The notes under the pieces are model-generated. The model did no database searches, was not told where the DNA came from, and saw nothing but the letters and a program-made list of their open reading frames with translations. From Bugulina stolonifera (Eukaryota; Bryozoa; Gymnolaemata; Cheilostomatida; Bugulidae): a stretch of DNA of 64,000 nt. A program made the translations under genes and the position numbers. Positions 38,418-51,300 of the stretch are shown here, piece by piece (within the stretch, counting starts at the first letter, position 1; every line of letters begins with the position of its first letter). The DNA is taken from contig OW285188.1 in assembly GCA_935421135.1 (NCBI GenBank), positions 5,012,733 through 5,076,732 of the forward strand. The letters are read 5' to 3'.

Positions 38418-38712
38418 CACTGACTGAACTACATGTAGCTAAACGATGTGACCTGGGGCAGTTTCAGAAACCCTGTGAATGGGCATGTACATGTAGAGCC
38501 AAAATCATGAACTAACTTATAGTAAGTCACTGTTAGGTGCTAAGCCACATTCCCCCACAAGAATGCACACTCATTCTGCCAGTCACTCTGCTTCAAGCTT
38601 GGATTCCAATATCATTCAGAACTTTTTGACCCACATCATAGTACAACTACTGACTACATATAACTATGAAGCAGTAATGACTAGCAACGCAGAATCTTGT
38701 CTGTCCCATACA

Positions 38713-39342
38713 CCTACAGCTACATGGACGCCTACAGCTACATGGACGCCTACAGCTACATGGACGCCTACAGCTACATGGACGCCTACAGCTACATGGA
38801 CGCCTACAGCTACATGGACGCCTACAGCTACATGGACGCCTACAGCTACATGGACGCCTACAGCTACATGGACGCCTACAGCTACATGGACGCCTACAGC
38901 TACATGGACGCCTACAGCTACATGGACGCCTACAGCTACATGGACGCCTACAGCTACATGGACGCCTACAGCTACATGCACGCCTACAGCTACATGGACG
39001 CCTACAGCTACATGCACGCCTACAGCTACATGCACGCCTACAGCTACATGGACGCCTACAGCTACATGGACGCCTACAGCTACATGGACGCCTACAGCTA
39101 CATGGACGCCTACAGCTACATGGACGCCTACAGCTACATGGACGCCTACAGCTACATGGACGCCTACAGCTACATGCACGCCTACAGCTACATGGACGCC
39201 TACAGCTACATGGACGCCTACAGCTACATGCACGCCTACAGCTACATGCACGCCTACAGCTACATGGACGCCTACAGCTACATGGACGCCTACAGCTACA
39301 TGGACGCCTACAGCTACATGGACGCCTACAGCTACATGGACG
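38713..39342 (+). repeat. 18-bp minisatellite, 35 units
   Basis: Exactly 35 units of CCTACAGCTACATGGACG; a minority carry C instead of the first G of GGACG. The period is a multiple of three and long frames stay open on both strands (reading MDAYSY or TPTATW on +). These frames lack any gene context and are almost certainly not protein-coding. Confidence 0.97.
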
Positions 39343-40599
39343 CCTACACATATACCTAATATATGCCTACAGCTACATGTACAGTCTACAAGTATACCTA
39401 CACCTCACATACGGCTGCACCTACATCTACATTGTACACCTACACCCAAAGCTACACCTATACCTACACTGTATAATGCACACTTACACATGCACATACA
39501 CTTCTACATACATTAGTATACATGTACCTAAGTTACAACATTTGATTGAAACAAGAATAAAGTGGCCCACCTCAAGCATGCAAATTTTAGATCTGGCCCC
39601 CTTCAAAAAGAACTTTGGCCAGCCCTATCCAAGTACAGCTACTAACTAACCTACCAGTCGACCTCCAATTGGGTTAGTAATATAGATGCCAGTACATCAC
39701 TGCAGCATAATCTATAGTCAAAGACTGACATGTGACAAATGCAATACACCTAGTAGGCCTACGACTACTAACCTTAGATATTAATACCTACCAATGTATG
39801 ACAGTCATTGGATTTCCCAGGAGAAAAAACGTACAGCAGGGGGTGTGATTGAAAGCTCTTGACTGGAGGCAACTTGACCAAGTACCTGATGAAGAACAGC
39901 AAATTCCAGGAAAACAGGTGAACAACTGGTTCAATGATCTCATTTAGCATAATGGTTCTTATCTGCAAATAACAGATACATGTACCATTTAAATTTGTAT
40001 TTCACAGTAATCGATATAACAGCATTAATGACTTGATGGTTTGATGGCAACTAAAGCTGATATTATGCACATGTATGACTGTCAATGGTTAGCTGAACTA
40101 GATTCGTCAATATTTTAACAGGCAGTGCAGAGTTGAGCGGCTAGCATTCTAGCTACAAGACTACATCTCTGCGTGATGTGCTCCTGTGCTACCTGATAGC
40201 GCTGAAGCTTGCCTGTTCTTACACAGACCTATTCAGTGGCCATCAGAAGCACCATTCTAGATTTGTCCTATTTATATTAACATTGTAAATCTGACCAATT
40301 TACAAATATAATTAAATACTTATATTAAATAATTGCTCTTCAATAAATATTGCATTACCCAATAATCATTATGGATCCTCATTCTGTTTCAACTACTATC
40401 ACTCTGTATTGTACTCACTTTATGCTTAGCCTACTTATCACTATCAATTGATTATACTTAATTTTGTTGCTGTTCCGTACAATAGCTGCCAGACACTGAG
40501 CTTATGAGGATGATCATGGTTGGGCCTATATACCAACTGAGTATCTTCTATAACTGGGGGTGGTACACCACAATCACTATGAATAACATATTATAGTTA

Positions 40600-41480
40600 T
40601 TTGCTTTCTGATCCGCAGAGACTCTTTGCAAAATATTGTAATTGTAGATATAATTCATTATCCTATTATTATCGTTATCAATTATCATTATGATAAGTAA
40701 ATAAAAAATTAAAATACATAATAATATAAATTTATCACGATGATATGATAATATTTTAATTATATTATAATAATAACTATTAGGATTGAGCTGATCTATA
40801 ATAGCCCATAGGCCTATTACGAAATCTAAATCTAAATCAAAATGAGAATAAAATATTAATTTTGATTCTCATTCATAACCTATCTAAATAAAACAACAAA
40901 GAATGGGAATCAGAGGATAATACCAAGTAATAATTATTATTATGATTATAGTTATTAAATATTAAAATGATATTTAGTTATAATTTTAAATAATCTTATT
41001 TATATTAAATATAAAATAATATAGATAAGATTAATTAAAGTTATTAACTAAATATCATTTAATATCGTACTACGGACCGTGTGTTCCTTTCTTTCTTTCT
41101 ATATTTTATTAAGATTTATATTGATTAATGCTTTTATTTTATGTACGTGTACCAAACGTCATGTACATAAAATAATTACGTAACAAAAATAATATTGTTA
41201 AATATAATTATAATAATCAACAATATTATATATATAAATAATATAACATTAAATTTAAAATTATATACAATTAATAAAATAATATTAATTTATAATTATT
41301 ATTATAATTTAATAGGCCTACAGATTTGAGATTAGTTAATTGATAGAAAGAAAAAAAATTAATTACAATAATATAAATATAGGGTAAATTATATAATTAT
41401 AATTAATATCAATATGATAATAATTAATCTTAAATTGGGTATAAAACAATTACAATAATAAATTAAAATTCAACCAAATC
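40600..41480. other. Extremely AT-rich block
   Basis: Almost pure A/T with many short TAATTATAAT-type inverted runs; no gene. It may be a matrix-attachment or recombination-prone region, but the sequence only shows composition. Confidence 0.7.
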
Positions 41481-42344
41481 AAATGACACTGTTTTGTGGT
41501 GTTCGATAGTAATGCCAGAGCAATTGAATAACAATCCAATGAGTTTTGAAAATAGTGAGTGGAGGAATAATAACCTCAACTTACCCTTTCTCTTTCAAAG
41601 CCATGAGAAACGATGGAAGCTAAGCAATGGGGAAACTTTCAAAATTCCCTAGCAAAGAGAGTTGGCTCTAGTGCTCCTGACAGGGACTAGTCACAAAACA
41701 ACTCTGTTTGCTAAAATTAGCCCTATTCTGAATTTATTATTAATTGTAATTGCGGGTACTACTAAGCCCTAACTGAATAGATATTAGACTGTCTGTGTAG
41801 AACTAATGCTGAAACTAGTCATCGTATATCTAGCCTGCACTCCAATTAAAACAACATTGCGGGTGAATTCCAGACAGCGCTGTAGATTCCTGTTAACAAT
41901 ATAGCTCTATTGCTATACGTAAACGTGAAAGAGAAGACAACTTCAAATTACTGCTCCGACCAGCAGAAAATATTACCTTTATTGCATTGAGTGTTTATTG
42001 GACTGTATGTTTACTCTAATAAACCTGCCGGTTCTCTCATATGCTCAGCAATGTGTACCTAGAAATAAATATATTCTGATAATACAACATACCGTACAAT
42101 GAACATGAAAGAGCGTCATTTAAAAACCTCTCCAGTAATATCTTGAAACTTTCTCTACTTAATTTTTTGATGAAAAAGTTTTAAACTAAACAACATCAGC
42201 AACTAATTTGTAGTTGTCAATCTTCTGGCAACTTCGTTAACTTCATACTCATAATGAGAGCCAAATAAGGAACTCTCTGAACTTCTATTATATATATGGC
42301 ACCGGTTACCAGGCTTATACTCAGGGCTTAAAGTGTAAAATTTT

Positions 42345-42444
42345 TTTTACAGGAACGCATCAACATTACTTTTACAGGAACGCATCAACATTACTTTTAC
42401 AGGAACGCATCAACATTACTTTTACAGGAACGCATCAACATTAC
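42345..42444 (+). repeat. 25-bp tandem repeat, four units, inside the hAT element
   Basis: Four head-to-tail units of TTTTACAGGAACGCATCA plus ACATTAC, just inside the left terminus. Subterminal repeats of this kind can be transposase-binding sites; that role is inferred. Confidence 0.9.
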
Positions 42445-42599
42445 ATGACTTTCACTATCAAACAGGAAGTCCGCTTATATCTGGCTAAATTCAAAGAAGT
42501 AGCACATCGATAAGATGTTTTTACAATAAATATTTTTTACCAACTCCTGTTCTCTGTGTGTAAACAAGCATTTAATAAATATAATAGTTATATCTTATT

Positions 42600-42770
42600 C
42601 TACATTTCTGTTTAGAAGAGTGGTATTGAGCCAATGTTGGAAGGTGCTTGCAGAAAATGTTTGAGAAGTTTAGATTTGTCTCCCTTGTTTTCCTGTCAAT
42701 ATTCAAAATGTTATGTATTTTTGGGTAAACAGTAGTACTTTGAATCTTCTAATATAAAAATGTTTGCCAT
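42600..42770 (+). repeat. Dispersed repeat related to 48200-48345
   Basis: TTTAGATTTGTCTCC, TTTTCCTGTCAATATTCAAA and CTTCTAATATAAAAATG are matched in order at 48248-48345, inside intron 2 of copy B. This copy lies inside the hAT element. Confidence 0.55.
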
Positions 42771-43169
42771 ATATATTGCCACCTAACTTTCATGTGTTAA
42801 TGTGTAGGAGATATTAATATTAAAATGAAAAATACTTTAGACACCCATTAATGACCCTATTCAATTGAATAAGTTAGCGACCTATCAATGTTTCGGGCGG
42901 TCTGACTGGCTGTAGTTAGTAAGGGAGCTATACCTTTCCTAAAACAACTAGTAGACTAGCTAATGTACTAAAAATGCAACCGGAACGCGTTCCTGTAAGA
43001 TTAGCTCTAATAAATTCTTACCACAACGGCGTTCCAGTACACTTTAAGCCCTGCTTATACTCTAGCTGTCACATGGTCATATGCATGTAATATACATGTA
43101 TAATGACACTCTTGAAAACACTTTGCAATTGTATGCTGATGTATGCCAACCTGACCCATTTTGACAAGT

Positions 43170-43365
43170 GGTAGGGTAAAACAGCTAGCTCTGATCTGTT
43201 ATGTCAGTCTCAACTTGCATGTGGTACACCATGCACTGCAAATTTACAGCTGAAGTTGGTTTGGCACGTGCCAAGATGTATATGACAAAACCGCAGCCTA
43301 GTGCATGGTGTACCACACACTGGTGACACGGGCTTGTCATATTTCAGATAAACCATCTCATTCCC
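43170..43365. mobile_element. Foldback repeat, second well-preserved copy
   Basis: GTGGTACACCATGCACTG near 43211 and its inverted partner CAGCCTAGTGCATGGTGTACC near 43294 form the arms; outer ends TAGGGTAAAACAG and CCATCTCATTCCCT are related to those at 22859-23040. Both copies are followed by TTTACGGTG. Confidence 0.55.
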
Positions 43366-43464
43366 TTTATTTACGGTGGGTACGATTGACTCGACTTCTT
43401 TAAACCTGTTGTGCTTTTGTCTCTAGCAAACATCTCCAACACTTTATTATCACTTGGCACTCTA

Positions 43465-43695
43465 TAGGCATATCAAGATATTGCACCGTGCAAGCAGCGA
43501 CAATAACAATATATTTTGTTCAATAACAAAGCGCTAGCTATAACGCAAGGTTAGGGGTACCTGGTAAAAATAATAACTATTCAACAGGGGGATACCCCTT
43601 CAGAGCAAGCATTAGTCAAGCATGAACGCTCAAGTTGTGTTCGGATATTTAAAGCAGTCCTACATGAACCAGTACAGTTTCCAGTGCGACGCCTT
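43465..43695. mobile_element. MITE copy, reverse orientation to the one at 47181
   Basis: Shares ATATTGCACCGTGCAAGC, the GCGCTAGCTATAACGCAAGG segment, AACGCTCAAGTTG and CCAGTACAGTTTCC with the reverse complement of 47181-47423. Ends TAGGCATATC and GACGCCTTA are decayed forms of the same terminal repeats. Confidence 0.55.
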
Positions 43696-44019
43696 ATGTT
43701 TCACACCGTCATAGAGGTTGCAATCTTCCAGTCTAAAGATTATTCAAGGACAAGTTATATTACATAATTATTTACATCTAAACACCTCCCCAATAATATT
43801 GCTGTCCGATGATATATATTGCTGTGACGATATATTTATGTTGACAGACCACAAGCCATGCAAGTTTCAATGCACAATATTTTATACTGTTCATGTGCTC
43901 TAAATAACTGGTGTATTGAGCCACTGGAGTGTAGTAGTTTAAGTTCTCTTTTGTGACTCAGAATAAAAATCTGTTTGCAAAATAGTTCTTAACTAGCTTC
44001 CAGCTTTAGCTAGTCAATC

Positions 44020-44210
44020 AGTATGGTCTAGGAGTTAAGGCTTCTAAGTGTCGATCAGTTAGCTTGGGTTCAATTCTATTGAGTCCCTGGGAATGGGAAC
44101 TCAACACAGGTTGGCACTCCTCGTTTGAACACAGTGAACATCTAGGGTTTTCAAAATAAGGGTGGAAAATTGGCAAGACCAGCACTATCTGTTTCGCCTT
44201 GTGTTTAACC
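44020..44210 (+). mobile_element. Probable degraded tRNA-derived SINE
   Basis: TGGTCTAGGAGTTAAGG (44024-44040) resembles an A box and GGTTCAATTCT (44067-44077) a B box at normal spacing. The stems of a functional tRNA are not formed. The 3' limit is a guess. Confidence 0.45.
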
Positions 44211-45261
44211 AGCTTCATGGTGAGTTGCCAACATACCGTGTTTGGAGAGGCTGTGGCAAACTATTGGTAATGACATAACCACAATTAATAAGAAAATCCT
44301 AAGCATGTGGTATATGAAATGCCACAGACATACAAGCATGTGGTTCGCTACAATCGAGTGAACCAGGCACCCTTTAACAACTCACTGTTCAGCGCTACTA
44401 GTACATAAGATATACAATTGTACAATGTACTCCTTGACACTGTTGCTTACTGGAGCTTGACCCTATATGTCGTGCATGTAGTTATCCACCGTCTGCCTAT
44501 GCTTGTAATTTCATGAAAACTACAGTGCAAACCTACTGTGCGAATTATTTAAAGACGAAGGATTCCCAAAGACTGTGACTGTTGAATGATTGGGGAAATA
44601 TAACTAGAAATCCTTTATGCTAGTTTTAGTCATATTGTTTTACTCAAGTATGTTATGAGAATTTTTGAAAAGCACTGGAAAGTAGGTCACCCATTACCTC
44701 TATTCATTCATGAGGGTTTTTAGAATATAGTGTATATGAAGAAATTGTCTTGTCATTGTAATTTAACAGATGGCATCATATTCTGCTCTTATATTGGTTA
44801 ATCTTAGGCATCTTCGTGACCACTTGGCTGAACCCGGGCCTCAAATAAAAATCATAAGATTGCCGTCCGGCTTGTGTGCCAGAAAATATTTTTTGCAAAT
44901 TGGCCTGGGTCAGAAATTTAGGTCTCGCAAACACATCTTGTTAAATAGATCTAGGTAAATACTACACAACAATGTATTCAGCGTTTTGATTTGTTTTAGG
45001 CAATTTTGCAAGTTCTCCCTTTTTGAGTTTACATGTAAGCAAAATATATCATAGCTGCACCTATTTGTTTATGTTTCGTACGAACATGAAAAATCTCACT
45101 ATTCAATAATCATCACCAAAAAACCATGTGTATACTTTCAGATGACACTTCGTGAGGTGAGTATCTATTGAATACATGAGTTAACAAATTTAAACGTGTC
45201 CCTAAATGTGTGAGAAATTTTACTAGATCCACCACTGGATGCCATCGCATCATTTTGGTAG

Positions 45262-45269
45262 TATAAAAG
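45262..45269 (+). promoter_or_regulatory. TATA box of copy B
   Basis: TATAAAAG lies 73 bp upstream of the ATG at 45342. The surrounding segment (about 45226-45341) is alignable with the segment just upstream of copy A (about 6679-6805), where the same place reads TATAGA at 6705. Conservation between paralogues supports a core promoter; the transcription start itself is inferred. Confidence 0.5.
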
Positions 45270-45341
45270 CTGATACATCATAATATGGCTGCTATTACAG
45301 TGTATATCTCTCAAAGTACGGCATAGAATAACTGGCAGACA

Positions 45342-45374
45342 ATGAAGACAATGAAGTACTCGATGTATATCTTG
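45342..45374 (+). CDS. Copy B exon 1: start of signal peptide
   Basis: Eleven codons, ATG through TTG, followed by the strong donor GTAAGT at 45375. Ends in phase 0. There are two Met codons at positions 1 and 4; the first is used here because it is the first ATG of the exon. Confidence 0.8.
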
Positions 45375-48300
45375 GTAAGTGTAACATGAATTTACTGTTA
45401 TATATTCCAGGGATTGCATAACATATATCCACCAATCGAGCCGAGTCTTTCGAATTTTTTTAGATAACCAGCTAATATGAAAAGAGCTATTGGTCATGTT
45501 AGCTAACATAAATTAATAGGTTTGGGGGTTTAAAACCGTATCAAGCTCTTCGGCTAAAAAAACATTTTTGGAGGATTTATGACTACGTTATACGCTGCCA
45601 ATAATCAGTATGCAAAGCAAACCATCAATGGTTATTAACTGCAATATTTGAGTTACTTTATTGTAAAAAACTAATAATTTTAATATTAATGAGTGAGAAA
45701 TAAAACAATACCGCTTGGATCTGTTAAACATCCATTCCAAGGCAAATTAGGCAAATTTGATACAATAGTGAACACTATTTTGAAACTCAGTTTTGGTAAT
45801 TCAGAAAACTTGAAACTGAAATTTAAGTAAAGAGAATTGAATGTTTGAATCGCTACTTTGGTGTGCTTGATTTCCATGTAACATGCACCAAACTAACCTC
45901 ACTTTCGACAAGGTAACCAAAACTAATTAAGACGAAAGTTGAATTAGATCTGACAGCATAAAATCACTTAGTTTTTTCTTTGAAATACATGACTGTAACT
46001 CTCTACACTGCCCAATTTTTTGTCACCATGAATCCTCTATTATATGAATGCCAATTAATTTTAATGGCTTGCTAATTTCCAACTTCATTGTTGCAGTCAT
46101 CACAGTTACACCTACATGTACTAGTACCTGTTCAACGTATTAAAGTGTTTACAATGTGTGTTTAGATTCTGCTGTTGGAATGCACAAGCTTTTATTGTGG
46201 AACTCATCTGCCTGAATTTTCCACCCTTGCGTAAATCTGAAGAAATTAAAGTCTTTCTACCATGTCCAGCAATTATAGCTATTCTGATAATACAAGCAAA
46301 ATATTCGTGTGTATAGATGTGTATGTGGGTCCGTATGTGTGTACATGCTTGTATGGATGCATGTTGATTATGTAAAGTTAACTGTCATATTTACCATTTT
46401 TGTTTAGATGTTGCTGGTAGTCATAAAGGCCTCAACAGCTGACTCAATGGATGGGGAGGTGACCAGGTATGTTGTTAGTTTTAAAAGTAACATATTTACA
46501 TTGTACATATTACAATGTAACATTGCCATAGAGAATAGTTGGGAGGTACTCCTACAAATTGCAACAATGCTAGTAATTAAATGTATAATACATGTACATA
46601 TTATGTACATATTATGTAATTACTAGCATGTAAATGTTTACAGGCCTACCATAAACTTGAACAATAAAAATACATTGTATTATTGTATTGTATTGTATTG
46701 TATTGTATTGTATTATTGTTCGAGTTTTTGATAGATCTGTAAACATTGTTACATCTTGTACAACACTAACTGTAACTTAAATTTTCTAGTACAACTATAA
46801 TTTACCGAACTTTTAAATAACGGTACTCTAAATACTGATTGCTTACGAATACAGTGTAATGTCAGTACTTATTGTAAAACAAATCAACTCTTTGCAAATC
46901 ATTTACATGCACATGTGTATTGATAAATTTAAAAGTTCCACATGTTGCCTGAAATTCTGTATTCTGTGATGGGAATAATTTGAATCTACGATAATGTTTT
47001 TTTGGACACCAAGACATCCAATCAAAACCTCAGGAGTTTCTTAAGACTCATAATAATGTATAATAGCCATAAAATTGAGGGGAAATCTTAGATCAGTTCA
47101 GTTTTGGGCTTCAATATTGCGACAACAATAACTAATGTACTATGCCACTACTGTACTCTGTCCATATAACTACCATACATTAGGCGTATTTGGAAACTGT
47201 ACTGGTTCATATAGCACTGGTCTAACTATCCGAATGCAACTTGAGCGTTCAGGCATGACTAGTGCTTGCTCTGAATGGAAATCTCCTCGCTAAGTGAATA
47301 TACTTTATATTATTATTGCCAGGCACGGCTTGCCTTGCGTTATAGCTAGCGCTATATTATTGAATAAAATATATTGTTATTGCTATTTATAAGCTTGCAC
47401 GGTGCAATATCCGAATACGCCTATTATGTACCATAGTACTACTACTATTAGTATTACATGTACATCTATACAGCTAACATCTGTATGTTTTGGAGAACTT
47501 CCTTATTAATAAAGCAAGCTATTACATTTTCCATGCAGCTGCATTGTCTAGTTAACTATTTACCTACTGGTCTAGGTAGTACAAAATGAAGTGATCACAC
47601 AATTCAAACCCACGCCTAGCTCAAACAAATTGTGGCGGTCCTTTGGAGTTTGAATAAGGCAATTTCGACTGTATTTTTAGAAAATGTGCAAATGTTTACG
47701 TGTTATTCAGAGGTGGGATTCGAAAGTTTTAAGAATAGAAAAACATATGCTACTCTCTGTTTACTGCGATAATAGAGAACCGGCCTACATGCATATGATA
47801 GCAAAATATAAATTATAGAGACTAGTAATTATATTTGCCAAGTCGCTATTAACTAGAAGTTGTCTTCTCTAAAATCAGTTTTGATTGAGGGCGTTTCAAA
47901 GTTGTCCATCATCTATTACTATGAGAATTAAAAGCACAAACACAGCTATTTCTTGTTCATTTCTCTTGAGCTTCATTATTCAGCAGAGTTTATATTGTGT
48001 TTATATTATTTTTGAGCAATGCACAGTAGGCAGTGTCATCTGATTATAAACATCAATAATGACATGATGAGGAGGCATCAGGGTAACAGCCATACTCAAT
48101 TGATTATGGATAGCCAATTCAAAAGCTAGTGCATTAGGCATCACAATCATATACATGTACATGATTTTACAACCTTTAAATTGTCTGTGAAAACTGTGTA
48201 GAAGTATTAGTGCTGTACTATTGAAGCATTAGACAATGTTCATGAAATTTAGATTTATCTCCTCAAGATTTTCTGTCAATATCCAAAGTATTATATATTT

Positions 48301-51300
48301 GTGGCTAAATCGACAACATTTAGAATTTCCTAATATAAAACATTCGATTAATAATAGGCATGCAGCCATATTCAAACTGTATAAATATATATAAATCGTT
48401 GCGTATTATGTACAAGGGGACTTGAATTGTTGCATTTTTGAACTGAGCTTCATCACACATACATGTACATCTAGAAGCCATTTTGTAAATATCTGTTTTG
48501 ACATATTTTGAGCACAACTAAAAATCTGGCACATAACAATAGTTTTTCTTTCTCCAGCTACGAACTGCAAACTCTCATTGCATATTCTTTTACTATACAT
48601 GTGCCATGTACTAGAATTATTATTCGTCTCACATGGTGATGTGTATATGATGTAGTTCCATACTCGTTCAAACCAGCACATGCAACAGTGATTTTGTTTT
48701 CCAGCATCTCCTACAGCAAGATGGAAAAGTTTGCCTCCACTGATAAGGACATATACATTCATAATATGGAAATGGATCTGTACCTGAATGATGGAAGCGT
48801 TCTTTATAGCAGCAATGACATAATGTTTACTGCAAACGGGACATATCGGAAAACTGTACTGAGTCTAACAAATATGTTCGTAACTGGTTTTCATCAAATC
48901 AACTCCACTCATGTTGCCCTGGTAGATAGCTACCAACATTGCATAAGGCTGCTAAACAGGGAGAGTCAACAGTTGGAAGTATTTGCAGGAACCTGTCAGA
49001 AATCGGGTAATACTGATGGAGGAGTGGGTATAGGAAAACTCAACGGTCCACGTGATATTATAACAGATATCATGCACCCTGGAAAATTACTAGTTACAGA
49101 GAGGTACAACAATGCATTGAGATCAGTAGATATTGCAACTGGGGAGTTGGGTACTGTCATTAAATCCGGCTTCGACACACCTCGAATAATGATATGGAGG
49201 CATGATAGCTTACTTGTAACCAATATGAACTATATTTCTATGGTAAACTGGCACCAAAATGGAACCATCACTAATACCCGACTTGTTGGTTCAGCTGCTA
49301 GCGGCAATGTTGATGGTAGTTTTGATGCTGCTAGATTTTCTTATCTGACTGATATTGCAGAGATAGCAGAAGATATCTATATTCTTTCCGAGTTTAATTA
49401 TAAAATATTACGACTGATGAACATGAAGGCTCGTACAATAGGACCAGTTTGCACAAAAGGAGAAATACCATGTATAACCTCCAGTCCACTAGAACTAAAA
49501 CCAGTATCTTTACTGAAATTTGGGGAAGATCTTCTTGTTGGATCAAATTTGGTGATTGACAAGCTCAGTGGTTAGTTATTCAGTTATTACATAGTTGGAA
49601 GAAATCTGGTTTTACATATTTACCTACCATCAGCAGTAACATGATATATAAATATCCATGTAATGAATAGTTTTAGTTAACAAGGAATTGTCCTGTTATC
49701 AATTACAGGTAGCAACTTGCCTGCTGATACAACCTGTCCTGACAACGACATAACAGCACTCATTGGACAAGATGAAGAGACAGTAGATGTCAGACTACAT
49801 TGTGGAAACACAGCAGTTCTTCCTCTTGGAATCCATGAGTTCAAAACAAAAAACAACTCCAATGGATGCAGCTACTATGTTCATGTTGTCAGTGAGTATA
49901 TTGTCTTATCTTTAAATACTGAAAGTCTAATTAGCAAACTACTCTGAAGTTGAATATAAGAATTTGCGACACACAACTACATTACAATAGCAGATGTGAC
50001 TTCACTCTGTAGAATTTTTGTAAAGACTTTCAAAGCGTATCCTGGTTACTGTCAATGCATAAATGTGCTCTTCTGTTGTCTGTTTGTAAGAAGCAGGTTT
50101 TTTTCTGGTCTGAGCAAGTTTTCAGCTTCGTAGAATGTTTCACGACCCAACCTCACTTCTACGGACAACATGTTTTGCTGGTTTTAACTCTTTGGCTTCA
50201 ATTTAAATTCATTATTGCATTACATATATTATGTTTCGACTTCATTTTGGATTTATTAATGCACTATAAATTTAATTGCATGTACAATGTACTTGCAACC
50301 CCGACTAGTAAAAATATGCACACATGCATCTAAATCTTAAGAAACATGTATATTGTTCACATTGATGTTTATTGCAGATTAGTTGGTTGTTCAATGATTG
50401 TCGGAAAATTTAAATACCATATAAAATTTTGCAGATTCTTATCCTGTGACAAGAACTCTGGTATTCAAAGCTGAGTACAAAGTCAACTGCAGTGCTTTGG
50501 AAGATGAGACTACCAGAAATGTTCTTCAATCTGTACTTGAACAGAGGAGCCACCAGTTACAAGGGATCTGTGAAAAGAGTATGTATTCTAAACACATCTA
50601 TACTGATAGCTGTAAATAAGCTATCTCGTAATAAAATTAACTGCACATACATGTACAGCACATGTACGTGTATATTTATAATAATATGAACATACGAATG
50701 TACATGTATATGCATGAGAATTATCAATATACATGTGTAAAGGATGCTGGGTGAGCTGCCACTTTTAAGGCAGCACCACCTGGATACCTTCACCGCTATA
50801 CCGACTTACAAAGGTACAGTCAGCTTGCCACTTTTAAGGCAGGCTTGGCTAGTCCCTTTGTACCTGCCGGCTCCCTGCCAAGTATTAGCCTGCTAGCCGG
50901 TTGTGTACCGGCTAATGCCCTGCAATGTACCGGCTAATGTGGTATTATGTTAACCACAAACAATCAAGTGTCAGCTTGATGCCGGTTGACTGCTAATTAA
51001 TCTGTGAAGTGAATGCCTGCCAAGTGTCCAAGTGTATAGTGCTGTTTATTGTGACAAAAGAGGCAGAGCAGAACATCTGCTCTGCTTATATAGCATAGCA
51101 AAGACCAAAGGTCAATAGATACCGGCTGACTAATACAACATTCCAAGCCGGCATCAGTATAAAAGCATAATGATACAAATTATTGGCACATGCATATACA
51201 TGTAGAATATGGAGACACAGGTTATTGGCATACTAGGTATATGCATACAGAATTATGTGTGTAATATAATATTATTATAAAATGTAGAATATCATAGCTA

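Larger units (their letters stand above)
36811..39630 (+). repeat. Segmental duplication, copy 2, with transposon and minisatellite
   Basis: Directly follows copy 1 in the same orientation. It differs by the TIR transposon at 37562-38417 and by expansion of an 18-bp minisatellite at 38713-39342. A third, shortened relative lies at 29985-30470. Confidence 0.8.
42322..43053. mobile_element. Non-autonomous hAT-type transposon
   Basis: 732 bp bounded by a perfect 16-bp terminal inverted repeat, CAGGGCTTAAAGTGTA on the left and its complement on the right. It is flanked by an identical 8-bp direct repeat CTTATACT (42314-42321 and 43054-43061). The CAGGG start and 8-bp duplication are typical of hAT elements. 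Subterminal GGAACGC motifs appear in inverted orientation at both ends. No transposase frame is present. Confidence 0.85.

Noticed and set aside
38563..39516. Long open frames of 195-317 codons on both strands over the 18-bp array
   Set aside because: The period is a multiple of three, so any frame without a stop in the unit stays open. There are no splice partners, promoter or family match.
44770..44958. 62-codon frame starting MASYSALILV after TAACAG
   Set aside because: No family match, no paralogous counterpart at copy A, and no downstream exon with compatible phase.
47580..47640. Possible tRNA B box on the minus strand (GGGTTTGAATTG)
   Set aside because: No A box at a sensible distance and no stems.
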